Assembly (NCBI GenBank): GCA_035535015.1
Contig: DATLQU010000053.1
Location: forward strand, 1-39,541
Direction of reading: 5' to 3'
From: Palsa-661 sp035535015
Lineage (GTDB): Bacteria; Actinomycetota; Acidimicrobiia; Acidimicrobiales; UBA8190
Length of the DNA stretch: 39,541 bases
Below the pieces are notes generated by a model. That model was not told where the DNA came from. It worked only from the letters and a program-made list of their open reading frames with translations, and made no database searches. Made by a program: the position numbers and the translations under genes. Positions 15,798 through 23,625 of this stretch are shown piece after piece (position 1 is the stretch's first letter; each line of letters starts with the position of its first letter).

Positions 15798-16567
15798 GCC
15801 ACCCGGCGCTCGTCGGCCACGATCCGTCCGTCGCGCATGGAGACCTTCCGCAACGCCGTGTCGGCCACCGTCAGGTCGTGGGTGACCATGACCACGGCCC
15901 GCTCGGGCGTGCCCAGACCCGAAAAGATCTCGAGCACGTGGGCGGCATTGGCCGAGTCGAGCGCACCGGTGGGCTCGTCGGCCAGGATCATGAGCGGTTC
16001 CGTCACGATGGCCCGGGCCAGGGCCACCCGTTGCTGTTCCCCTCCGGAGAGCTGGACGGGCCGGTGATCGGCACGGGCCGCCAGTCCGAGCCGTTCGAGC
16101 GCGTCGTAGGCCCGCTGGCGACGGTCGCGGGGTCGGATGTCCCGGTAGAGCAGAGCCGTCTCGACGTTGCCGAGCGCACTCAGATGGGGGATGAGGTGGA
16201 ACTGCTGGAAGACGAATCCGATGGAATCACCACGGAGCTTCGATCGCCTCGGGTCGTCGAGGGCACTGACGTCCTGCCCGGCGATGCGGACGGTTCCCGA
16301 AGTCGGAAGATCGAGAACGCCGAGCAGACCCAGCATGGTCGACTTGCCCGAACCGGACGGTCCGACTATGGACATGAACTCGCCCGGCATGATCCTGAGC
16401 GACACGTCGGACAGCGCGTAGATCTCCACCTCCTCTCCATAGACGCGCGAGACACCCTCCAACTCGAGCAACGGCTGAACGGCGATCGAGTCGGTGACGG
16501 GGAGTCTTCCCGTCGGATCGATAGACGCGCCGGGATCGGTTGCCCAGCCCGGATCGTAGGTGCTCAC
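15794..16567 (-). CDS. ABC transporter ATP-binding protein (MacB/LolD type)
   Basis: A 257-residue ATPase with Walker A GPSGSGKST (near residue 74), Q-loop FVFQQFHLIP, signature LSGGEQQRVALARAI, Walker B LMILADEPTGALDS and switch histidine VMVTHDL. The sequence matches the LolD/MacB ATPase group. GTG 16567 overlaps the stop of the adaptor gene (GTGA), and its own stop overlaps the permease ATG, so the three are translationally coupled. About 25 extra N-terminal residues (STYDPGWATDPGASIDPTGR) precede the conserved start and may reflect a longer native N-terminus. Confidence 0.93.
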   Translation of the reverse strand: MSTYDPGWATDPGASIDPTGRLPVTDSIAVQPLLELEGVSRVYGEEVEIYALSDVSLRIMPGEFMSIVGPSGSGKSTMLGLLGVLDLPTSGTVRIAGQDVSALDDPRRSKLRGDSIGFVFQQFHLIPHLSALGNVETALLYRDIRPRDRRQRAYDALERLGLAARADHRPVQLSGGEQQRVALARAIVTEPLMILADEPTGALDSANAAHVLEIFSGLGTPERAVVMVTHDLTVADTALRKVSMRDGRIVADERRVA

Positions 16568-19014
16568 TGCGGCTGATTCACTTCGACAACCACTGTCTGT
16601 CCGAGGCGCACCCCGTTCTTCACCTGAATGTACGAGCCATCGGTGAGGCCGGTTGTCACCCTCACTTCAGTGATCTTGCGGCTCTTGCGGTTGATCACCC
16701 GGACCGTATCGGCGCCCACGCCGTTCTGTTTGACGGCGGCGATGGGCACGGTCAGGGCGTCTTGGACCTCCTGATCGACGACGGTGATCGAGACCGCCGA
16801 GCCGTCGGCGCCACTCAAGCCGGAGACCTCGACCCGGCCCTCGTACACCTGGCTGGAGGACCCGCCGGGCGTGGTGGCGGCGATGTCGGTGGGGGCGGTA
16901 TCGAGCTCGGTGATGGTGCCCGACGCCGTGGTGTCGGCCCCCGAGATCTGCACCGTGCAGGACTGGCCCACCTTCAACAAGGTCCGGTTGGCGGCTGATG
17001 CCTGAAGGCTGACGGTCAAGTCGGGCTCGGTGAGCGAGAGGATGGCCTCGCCCGGCGTGGCCGGGGCGCCGGCCTTCACGAACACCTGCCCGACATTGGT
17101 CGGCCACTGGCCGACGATCATGTCCGTCGGTTCGAAGGTCACATCCGATCGCAGCGACTGCAGCACCACCGTCACCTGGGACTGGCCCGCCTGCAGCAGC
17201 GCCGCACCGACCAGGGGCTGGTAGTCCTGACCGGGCTGGGCCGTGCCCTGCACCGAGAAGTTCACCGACGTGGTCTTCACCACCGGCTGGCTGGCGGTGA
17301 TAAGGAACGATGCGGCACCACCCTGAGCCAGGCTGGCGGTGTTCACAGAAATGGTGAGCAGGGGAAGGACCGAAGACGTCAGCGTCACCGCCACGCTGTT
17401 CTGTTTCCCGATCACGTAGGACGCGCTGGCAGCCAGGGCGACGGTGAGGGTCCTGTCCGACTCGACCACGTTGTCGGTCACGGTGGGGATGGCCAGCTGC
17501 AGCGAGGTCTGGCCGGCGGGCACGGTGACGACTCCTCCGGGCAGGGTGTAGTCGGCGCCCTGGGTGGCGCTCCCGCCGTAGGTCAGGCCGATGGTCAACG
17601 ACGTGCTCAGGGCCTCGTTCAGGCTGATGGTCACGTCATAGGGAGCGCCCTTCTGCAGGTACGTCGTGGCCGAACTCAGGGTGACGGTGGGAACGGCCCC
17701 GCTGCCGCTGATGGTGATCACGGTGGAGCCCTGCACCCCCACCGTGTACGACGACGACGGGGAAATCGATGCCAGGAGGAATCTGTCGGGCTGGATCACT
17801 TTGGTATTCAGAGTGTCGATGGTCACGCTCGCCGTCGTGCTCCCGGCGGCCAGGGTCAGCACCGGGTTCACCGGTTGATAGTCGGTTCCGGCCACGGCGC
17901 TTCCCGACAGAGACAGCACCACCTGGGTGTCCTGGAAGGGGGCCTGGTTGGCGGTGATCGTCAGGGTGCTGGCGGCGCCGGGCGAGACGGTCGTGCCCCC
18001 CGAGATCTGCAACGCCGGGACGTTGGTGTTCCTGATCGTCGTGGTGGCGATGGCGGGGCTTCCGACCGAGTAACTCGGATCGAGGTTGATGGTCATGGTC
18101 ACGGTCGGGTCCTGCTCGACCACCGTGTTGACCCGGGTCTGCACCGACACTGTGGTGGAGGTCTGGTTGGCGGGCAGGACCACCGACGTGGGTGGTGTCA
18201 CGATGTCCTGGTTGTTGGCCGTCCCGCCCGGGGTGAGGTTCACGGTGATGTCGCTGCCCGATGCCACCGACGCACTGATGACGAAGGTGGCGGGCGTGCC
18301 CTGCGAGACCACGGCGTTCTCGGATTGGATGGTGAGCGCGGGGGTGATCAACGGGCCGATGTGGGACCGAAGCGCTGTCAGGGAGGCGGCGCCGGCGGGG
18401 GTCGACGCCGCAGCGGCGGTCGGCGCCGGCGGACCGATGATGAGCCCGGCCGACACCTGATCCCCGAGCTTGTAGCCGGTTCCCTGCTGGAGTGCCACCG
18501 TCACCGATTGCGGGCTGGCCGGGGTGGCGTTGGGATAATCGTGTTGGGCCTGCCACTGGGCCAAGGCGAACTGCGTCTGCGGGGTGAAGAGGTCGGTCAT
18601 GGGGCCGGGATCGTCTCCGGCGGCCAGCAGGATCTGCTTGAGCTGCACGACGTCGGCGCCCTCGTCACCGGGGGCGAGTGACCGGAAGAACGGCACCGTG
18701 CCCGTTTCGGCGATGGCGTCGCGACCGTTCAAGGCGAACATGGCCTGACCCGCCTGGGTCGTCGAGTCGTCGGTGGAGTACACCGAGCTGACCAGACCCT
18801 GCGTGGCCGCCGTCACGTCGCGCAGCTCCTTGCGGGCGAGCGTCCCCGTCAGCGCCACCGTGGACTGAAGCGTCCGGCGCTGCACCGAGTTGAGGATGAT
18901 CACCTCGTTGCTCTTGGTGGAACTGCCCCCACCGAGTTGGGTGGCGGCCACCACGGCACCGACCACCACCACGGCCAAGGCCACCAGGCCGACGATCTTC
19001 TTCCTGCGCGACAC
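16564..19014 (-). CDS. Membrane-fusion (MacA/HlyD-like) adaptor with peptidoglycan-binding and Calx-beta-like domains
   Basis: The 816-residue protein has one N-terminal TM helix (KKIVGLVALAVVVVGAVVAA), then MacA/HlyD-like elements (TLQSTVALTGTLARKEL; LVSSVYSTDDSTTQAGQAMF), a peptidoglycan-binding-like segment (LAPGDEGADVVQLKQILLAAG...FALAQWQAQHDYP, about 115-163), four Calx-beta-like repeats (about 226-330, 334-437, 443-550, 553-635; each begins P-x-L-T-I or similar and carries GTDYQPV, GADYTLPGG or GQDYQPL) and a C-terminal beta-barrel ending VKNGVRLGQTVVVEV. Ordinary MFPs have 350-450 residues. GTG 19014 is preferred over TTG 19020 because GGAGG then lies 7 bases upstream. It is the second gene of a four-gene operon with a lipoprotein, ATPase and permease. 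Confidence 0.85.
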   Translation of the reverse strand: MSRRKKIVGLVALAVVVVGAVVAATQLGGGSSTKSNEVIILNSVQRRTLQSTVALTGTLARKELRDVTAATQGLVSSVYSTDDSTTQAGQAMFALNGRDAIAETGTVPFFRSLAPGDEGADVVQLKQILLAAGDDPGPMTDLFTPQTQFALAQWQAQHDYPNATPASPQSVTVALQQGTGYKLGDQVSAGLIIGPPAPTAAAASTPAGAASLTALRSHIGPLITPALTIQSENAVVSQGTPATFVISASVASGSDITVNLTPGGTANNQDIVTPPTSVVLPANQTSTTVSVQTRVNTVVEQDPTVTMTINLDPSYSVGSPAIATTTIRNTNVPALQISGGTTVSPGAASTLTITANQAPFQDTQVVLSLSGSAVAGTDYQPVNPVLTLAAGSTTASVTIDTLNTKVIQPDRFLLASISPSSSYTVGVQGSTVITISGSGAVPTVTLSSATTYLQKGAPYDVTISLNEALSTSLTIGLTYGGSATQGADYTLPGGVVTVPAGQTSLQLAIPTVTDNVVESDRTLTVALAASASYVIGKQNSVAVTLTSSVLPLLTISVNTASLAQGGAASFLITASQPVVKTTSVNFSVQGTAQPGQDYQPLVGAALLQAGQSQVTVVLQSLRSDVTFEPTDMIVGQWPTNVGQVFVKAGAPATPGEAILSLTEPDLTVSLQASAANRTLLKVGQSCTVQISGADTTASGTITELDTAPTDIAATTPGGSSSQVYEGRVEVSGLSGADGSAVSITVVDQEVQDALTVPIAAVKQNGVGADTVRVINRKSRKITEVRVTTGLTDGSYIQVKNGVRLGQTVVVEVNQPQ

Positions 19015-19036
19015 CGTCAATCCTCCCGAAACGCCA

Positions 19037-19681
19037 TCAGGTCTTGCCCTTCTGGGCCAGAGAAATACACGCCTGGATGTCGGGGCTCGACAGCAGACTC
19101 TGACCCTGAGGTGGAGTCAGCGACGGACCACCGCTGCCGGCTGAACCGAACGAGAAGAGCGCCCCCTTGGCATCGGGCTTGGGCGGGGGGACCCCCCACC
19201 CGCGGGCGATCATGCAGGTCCGCCACTTCAGATAGATCTTGTTCTCGTTGGCCACCTGCTTGGGCGTCAGGTCGTCCTGGGCCGTCTGCTCGGATTTGAG
19301 AGCCTGGACGATGTTGCTCTGGGCGGCGCAGGTGGTCAGGCTCTTGAGGTAGGACGGGTTATTAGTAGGCGAGTTCGGGTCGTTCGGGCTGGGGGCTCCG
19401 GCGAAGGTGACTCCCAAACCTTTCAGGCACGACTGGAAGACGCCGATGGCAGTGAAGAGCGCCGTGGTGGGGTCTTGCTTGGCCAGGGGGATGGTGATGC
19501 CGGTCGCTCCTCCCGGGCCGCCCGTTCCCCCACCCACCAGCACGGCCGATCGGGGGACCTGACCGGACACGATCACGGCGGGACCCGCCGGCGTCGGTGA
19601 ACCGGTACCGCAGCCCGTCGTGGCCAGGGCCAGGAGAACGACGGTCGGGGCCCATCGCCTCACCGCTCGGCCAGCAGTCAT
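19037..19681 (-). CDS. Predicted lipoprotein heading the ABC operon
   Basis: A 214-residue protein with a basic N-terminus, a hydrophobic segment and a lipobox-like LATTGC (Cys about residue 24), then a Gly/Pro/Thr-rich linker. The mature part has four further cysteines: SCLKGLG, TTCAAQS, RTCMIARGWG and QACISLAQKG. Proteins of this kind are often found as surface partners of MFP/ABC systems in Actinobacteria. The gap to the adaptor start is 16-22 bases, supporting an operon. Even spacing of the cysteines suggests two disulfides. The function is not known; it may stabilise the adaptor or capture a substrate. Confidence 0.75.
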   Translation of the reverse strand: MTAGRAVRRWAPTVVLLALATTGCGTGSPTPAGPAVIVSGQVPRSAVLVGGGTGGPGGATGITIPLAKQDPTTALFTAIGVFQSCLKGLGVTFAGAPSPNDPNSPTNNPSYLKSLTTCAAQSNIVQALKSEQTAQDDLTPKQVANENKIYLKWRTCMIARGWGVPPPKPDAKGALFSFGSAGSGGPSLTPPQGQSLLSSPDIQACISLAQKGKT

Positions 19682-19978
19682 CGGACCTCACCGGTCCCGG
19701 CGCCGGTCAGGACCTCTCGGCACGAAGGACGACACCCATGAACGAAAGGTGCCGGTGGTCGCTGCGTCCACTCGCTCCCCACTGACACCACCCTCTATGC
19801 CGCCATCGCCGGTCCCCGGACGGCGCTTCTGCGCGCATGGTCGCCTCGCACACGGCCCCGACCAGGAAGAATGCCACATCAAGTGGTGGTTCGTCCTTTC
19901 GACCGAGGATCCGCATGCCAGGGCGAGGGGCTGGGGCTGTCATGGAGTCGTCAGGAACGGAGTCCTAATGTCGTCCCG
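19682..19978. other. Intergenic region between the ABC operon and the b561-like gene
   Basis: These 297 bases lie between divergent genes and should carry both promoters. No RNA gene, convincing short ORF or clear -35/-10 pair was recognised. The frame of the plus-strand gene is open upstream to 19871, but those codons do not look like the start of a membrane protein. Confidence 0.4.
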
Positions 19979-20887
19979 ATGGGACTGACGGACCGGGTCA
20001 CCCGTACCGGCAGGGTGGACGAGGTCGACGGGTCCCGCCGCCCGGAAGAGGACGTCGAATCCAACGCCCGGCTGACGGCATCGACGGCTGTCGTGCTGCT
20101 CGTCCTTCTGGCCGCCGAGGGCATCACCATCCTGAGCGTCAGAAGCCTGCTCTCGCCCCACATCTTCATCGGGATGCTCCTGGTGCCTCCGGTGCTTCTG
20201 AAGATCGGGAGCACTTCCTACCGGTTCGTCCGCTACTACCGGGGGTCACCGGCCTATCGCCGCAAGGGTCCGCCCCCGGTGGTGCTCCGCCTGCTCGGTC
20301 CCTTCGTGGTGGCCTTCACCGTCATCGTCCTGGCCACCGGCATCGCCCTGTTGGTAGAGCCGCGGAGTCTCCGCCAATCGACGCTCTTTCTCCACAAGGC
20401 CAGTTTCGTCCTCTGGTTCGGAGCCATGACCATCCATGTGCTCGGCCACCTCCTCGAGACGACCCGCGTCGCGCCACGGGACTGGGTGAGCCGGACGCGC
20501 CGGGACGTGAGAAGAGCTGGCGCCCGTCGATGGGCGCTCGTGGCCAGCGTGGCCCTCGGCGTTCCCCTGGGACTTCTGTTCGTGGGTCGCGCCGGTCCCT
20601 GGGAAGCGCAGCGGGCCCCGGCGGTCAGTGCCGTGCACCGCTTCCACCATCGACACCGGGTACCGCCCCCGGCTCCCACGCCGGCGAGGTCGCAAGGCCC
20701 ATCGTCGGTGCCGACCACCACGATCGCCAGGCCGCATCTCGGAGGCGTTTCCGCCATCACGCCGCCTCCGGTCCCATCGGGGATCGTGAGCGTACCCACG
20801 ACGACTCCGACCAAGCCGTCGGCCCATCATCGGGGAAAGGCCCACCCCCATCATCATGTGACCAAGAAGCCCAAACACGGCGCGTAA
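19979..20887 (+). CDS. Cytochrome b561-like membrane protein with Pro/His-rich tail
   Basis: The 302-residue protein has five predicted TM helices: TASTAVVLLVLLAAEGITIL; HIFIGMLLVPPVLLKI; LGPFVVAFTVIVLATGIALL; FVLWFGAMTIHVLGHLLE; and WALVASVALGVPLGLLFVG. Histidines in the helices (HIFIG; FLHKASFVLWFG; TIHVLGH) resemble the heme-ligand spacing of cytochrome b561-type or DUF4405-like proteins, though not decisively. From about residue 220 the protein is soluble and disordered, rich in Pro, Thr and His, ending HHRGKAHPHHHVTKKPKHG. ATG 19979 is preferred to 19871. Electron transfer or metal handling is inference. Confidence 0.62.
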   Translation: MGLTDRVTRTGRVDEVDGSRRPEEDVESNARLTASTAVVLLVLLAAEGITILSVRSLLSPHIFIGMLLVPPVLLKIGSTSYRFVRYYRGSPAYRRKGPPPVVLRLLGPFVVAFTVIVLATGIALLVEPRSLRQSTLFLHKASFVLWFGAMTIHVLGHLLETTRVAPRDWVSRTRRDVRRAGARRWALVASVALGVPLGLLFVGRAGPWEAQRAPAVSAVHRFHHRHRVPPPAPTPARSQGPSSVPTTTIARPHLGGVSAITPPPVPSGIVSVPTTTPTKPSAHHRGKAHPHHHVTKKPKHGA

Positions 20888-20915
20888 CGCGAGGTTTCGC
20901 TTGGCCGTGGCCTCC

Positions 20916-21425
20916 TCACTGGTCCATCATGCTCCCGCTCATCATCCAGTGGTTCCAGTTGCCGATGTGATGCTGCATCCAGCTGACCATTTCGCTGCAC
21001 CACGCCGACGAAGAAGACCCGGCAACTGCGGCGCGCGAGTCGGTGTCGATCCAGTCTTGGCAGCTCGCTCCCATCGTCGCCGCGCTGCCCCACATTCCCG
21101 GACCGGTCATTCGCCCGCTTCCGAGTTGCCCGCTCATCCAGTCGGCCATTTCGGTGCAGGCGCTGCGGGCCGACGTGGTACCGAGACTCGGCGCACCTCC
21201 CCCAGACCACAGCTGACAGGTTTGCCGGATGGAGGCGAGCTGGACGTCTGCGGTGGCGTTCGTGGAAGGTGAGTTGTCGGAGCCGAAGACGACAAAGCCG
21301 ACAACCACGAGGAGCACGACCACCAGTCCGATCGCTGCCGATCGCCAGGGAATTCGCCTCGACGTGGCTGACGGAACGGGAGGCGCTGGGCTCGCCGGAA
21401 TCGTGTCAGTCATCGCCTCCATCAT
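20916..21425 (-). CDS. Membrane-anchored Met/Trp/His-rich protein
   Basis: The 169-residue product has a short cytoplasmic N-terminus, one TM helix (SAAIGLVVVLLVVVGFVVFG) and an exported domain with paired cysteines (RQTCQLWSGG; RSACTEMADWM; GASCQDWIDT; SAWCSEMVSWM) and a Met/Trp/His-rich end (MQHHIGNWNHWMMSGSMMD). Repeating [TS]xMxxWM modules resemble copper- or metal-binding surfaces, but this is inference. ATG 21425 is used; ATG 21422 and 21413 are alternatives. It is divergent from the merR-like gene and convergent with the b561-like gene (28-base gap). Confidence 0.62.
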   Translation of the reverse strand: MMEAMTDTIPASPAPPVPSATSRRIPWRSAAIGLVVVLLVVVGFVVFGSDNSPSTNATADVQLASIRQTCQLWSGGGAPSLGTTSARSACTEMADWMSGQLGSGRMTGPGMWGSAATMGASCQDWIDTDSRAAVAGSSSSAWCSEMVSWMQHHIGNWNHWMMSGSMMDQ

Positions 21426-21536
21426 CGATCGCTCGCCATGGCCACGGCTAGAGCCGAAGGTCATCAACTTCGGAGATCCTCCCGGAACCCATGGCCGCAG
21501 GGCGAGCACCTTCGGCCAGGGCTCGGTCGCTGGCTC

Positions 21537-21577
21537 TTGACCTTCGAGCCGGATCGAAGGATTACGATAACGCCGTG
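21537..21577 (+). promoter_or_regulatory. MerR-type promoter/operator, probably leaderless
   Basis: A -35 element TTGACC (21537-21542) and a -10 element TACGAT (21563-21568) are separated by 20 bases. The spacer holds a perfect inverted repeat CCTTCGA-GCCGGA-TCGAAGG (21541-21560). Over-long 19-20 bp spacers with a central dyad are the hallmark of promoters controlled by MerR-family activators. The GTG start at 21575 lies 6 bases after the -10, so transcription would begin at or near the start codon. Confidence 0.75.
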
Positions 21578-22276
21578 ACCACCTACACGATCGGTGAGAT
21601 CTCCGAGCGCAGCGGCTTCAGCCCCTCGGCGCTGCGCTATTACGAGGGCATCGGGCTGCTCGTCCCGACGACCCGGTCGGCATCCGGCTACCGGATCTAT
21701 GACGACTCGTCGTTGGGACGGCTGGCATTCATCTCCCGGGCCAAGCGGCTGGGGTGCTCGCTCCAGGAGATCACCGACCTCCTGGCCACCTGGGACACGG
21801 AGAAGTGCGGTCCGCTCCAGCGCTCCTTCCACTCTCTCGTGACCGACAAGATCCGGGAGACGGGGCGCCAGATGAACGAGCTGGCCGCCTTCTCCACGCA
21901 ATTGCGCGACGCTGCGGCCCAGCTCGGCGGCCCGCCCGTGGACGGTCCCTGCGCCGACGACTGTGCGTGTCTCACCGACGTCCCCCCGGTGGCCTGCAGC
22001 CTCGGATCGTCGGAGATCCCCGATCGACTGGCGGACTGGCAGAACGTTCTGAACCGCGCCAGGACCCGTTCGGCCACCGCCGACGGGGCCCTGCGATGGG
22101 AATTCGACAGCACCGGCGTTGTCGACCAGCTGGCTCGGCTGACGGTGGCGGAACAGAAGTGTTGTCCGTTCTTCTCGTTCACCATCACCGTCGACGCCCG
22201 CGGCATCGCCCTCGACGTCCGCGCTCCGGCCGAGGCCGCCGGCACCGTCCGCTCTCTCTTCGGTCAGCCGGCCTAG
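21575..22276 (+). CDS. MerR-family regulator fused to a Cys-rich CCPFF domain
   Basis: The 233-residue protein has a MerR HTH and wing (TIGEISERSGFSPSALRYYE, GLLVPTTRSASGYRIYD), a dimerisation helix and a Cys-containing middle (EKCGPLQRSF; GPCADDCACLTDVPPVACSL). The C-terminal part (VVDQLARLTVAEQKCCPFFS, FTITVDARGIALDVRAPAEA) is usually seen as a separate small protein near metal-responsive genes. GTG 21575 is chosen because it fits the family N-terminus and lies just after the -10 element; the open frame reaches 21491, but those residues look unrelated. The cysteines suggest a soft metal or arsenic-type ligand. The UPF0718 permease follows after 48 bases and is the likely target. Confidence 0.87.
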   Translation: MTTYTIGEISERSGFSPSALRYYEGIGLLVPTTRSASGYRIYDDSSLGRLAFISRAKRLGCSLQEITDLLATWDTEKCGPLQRSFHSLVTDKIRETGRQMNELAAFSTQLRDAAAQLGGPPVDGPCADDCACLTDVPPVACSLGSSEIPDRLADWQNVLNRARTRSATADGALRWEFDSTGVVDQLARLTVAEQKCCPFFSFTITVDARGIALDVRAPAEAAGTVRSLFGQPA

Positions 22277-22324
22277 GTACGCGCCCTTCGAGCCGTCGGT
22301 CATGCCCTCACCATCAGCGGCTCG

Positions 22325-23625
22325 ATGACCCGGGAGATCCTGTGGGCCCTCGTCTTCGGCTTCGCCCTCTCCGCTGTCGTCCAGGCCGTCGTCAGGCGCT
22401 CCACCATCGTCCGGTTGCTCGGGGACGACCGCCCCCGCACCCTGGTCCTGGCCGCCGGATTCGGGGTGGCGTCCTCATCGTGTTCCTACGCCGCGGTCGC
22501 CCTGGCCCGGTCGCTTGTCCGCAAAGGGGCGAGTTTCACGGCGGCCATGACCTTCGAGATCGCCTCGACCCACCTGGTGGTCGAACTGGGCGTCATCCTG
22601 GCCCTCCTCATCGGCTGGCAGTTCACCCTGGCCGAGTTCGTCGGTGGCCCCGTCATGATCGTCCTGTTGGCGGTCCTGTTCCGACTGTTCCTCCGCCGCC
22701 GGCTACTCGAGGCGGCCAAGACCCAGGCAGACAAGGGACTCTCCGGCTCTATGGAGGGTCACGCCGCCATGGACATGACGATCCAGGAAGAGGGAAGTCT
22801 GTGGCTCCGCCTCCGTTCCCGGCGGGCGCTCACCTCGGTCTCACACATCTTCGTCATGGAGTGGGCAGCGGTCGTCAGGGTCATCGTCATAGGCCTCCTC
22901 ATCGCCGGCGCCGCCTGGGTGCCCGACTCCTTCTGGCGCCACCTCTTCGCCGTCCACCATCCGCTTCTGTCGAAGATCTGGGGACGCTCATCGGACCGGT
23001 CGTCAGCCTGCTCAACTTCGTTCGCTCCGTCGGCAACGTTCCGTTGGCCGGGGTGCTCTGGAACGGAGGTATGAGCTTCGGCGGGGTGGTCTCGTTCATC
23101 TTCGCCGATCTCATCATCGTGCCCATCCTGGTGATCTACCGGAAGTACTACGACACTCGGATGATGCTGTTCATCCTGGCCACCTTCTACGTCACCATGG
23201 TCCTGGCCGGCTACGCCGTCGAGTTCCTCTTCGGGGGGCTAGGTCTCGTCCCCACCACGAGCCACGCCAGGGTCACGGAGATGGCGGTGCAGTGGAATTA
23301 CACGTCCATGCTGAACATCGCTGCGCTGCTATTGGCGGCCGCTCTCCTCTACCGCTTCATCCGGACCGGTGCGCTACCGATGCTGAAGATGATGGGCGGC
23401 GAACCTGATCACGACCACGTCTCGTTCAACGCCACAGGGGAGCGAGGTCGACCTCCACCGGCGTGGCCGGTCCCGCCGGCACCCGCTCCCGGACAGGGGT
23501 CAACTCCTCGATCTCGAGCGTCGCCATCGCCGCGGCGTCGAAGAAGCGACTGGCCGGGGCGAAGCTGTGCCGATCGTCGCGTCCGTGTCGGTGGTGGGGC
23601 ATCCGCAGAGGCGCGTACAAGGTGA
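22325..23625 (+). pseudogene. UPF0718/ArsP-like permease, frameshifted at a G-run
   Basis: The first part (22325 to about 22980) reads FGVASSSCSYAAVALARSLV, RKGASFTAAMTFEIASTHLV and ELGVILALLIGWQFTLAEFV, the hallmark of UPF0718/DUF318 permeases, which include the ArsP organoarsenical exporter. After KIWG the frame must change by one base to continue as TLIGPVVSLLNFVRSVGNVP, LAGVLWNGGMSFGGVVSFIF and ADLIIVPILVIYRKYYD. The break sits in GGGG at 22980-22983; a fifth G would restore one protein. The second frame ends only at 23625, overlapping the helicase gene by 200 bases; the native C-terminus is probably near GGEPDHDH (about 23418). A sequencing error in the homopolymer is a real alternative. 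Confidence 0.8.
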
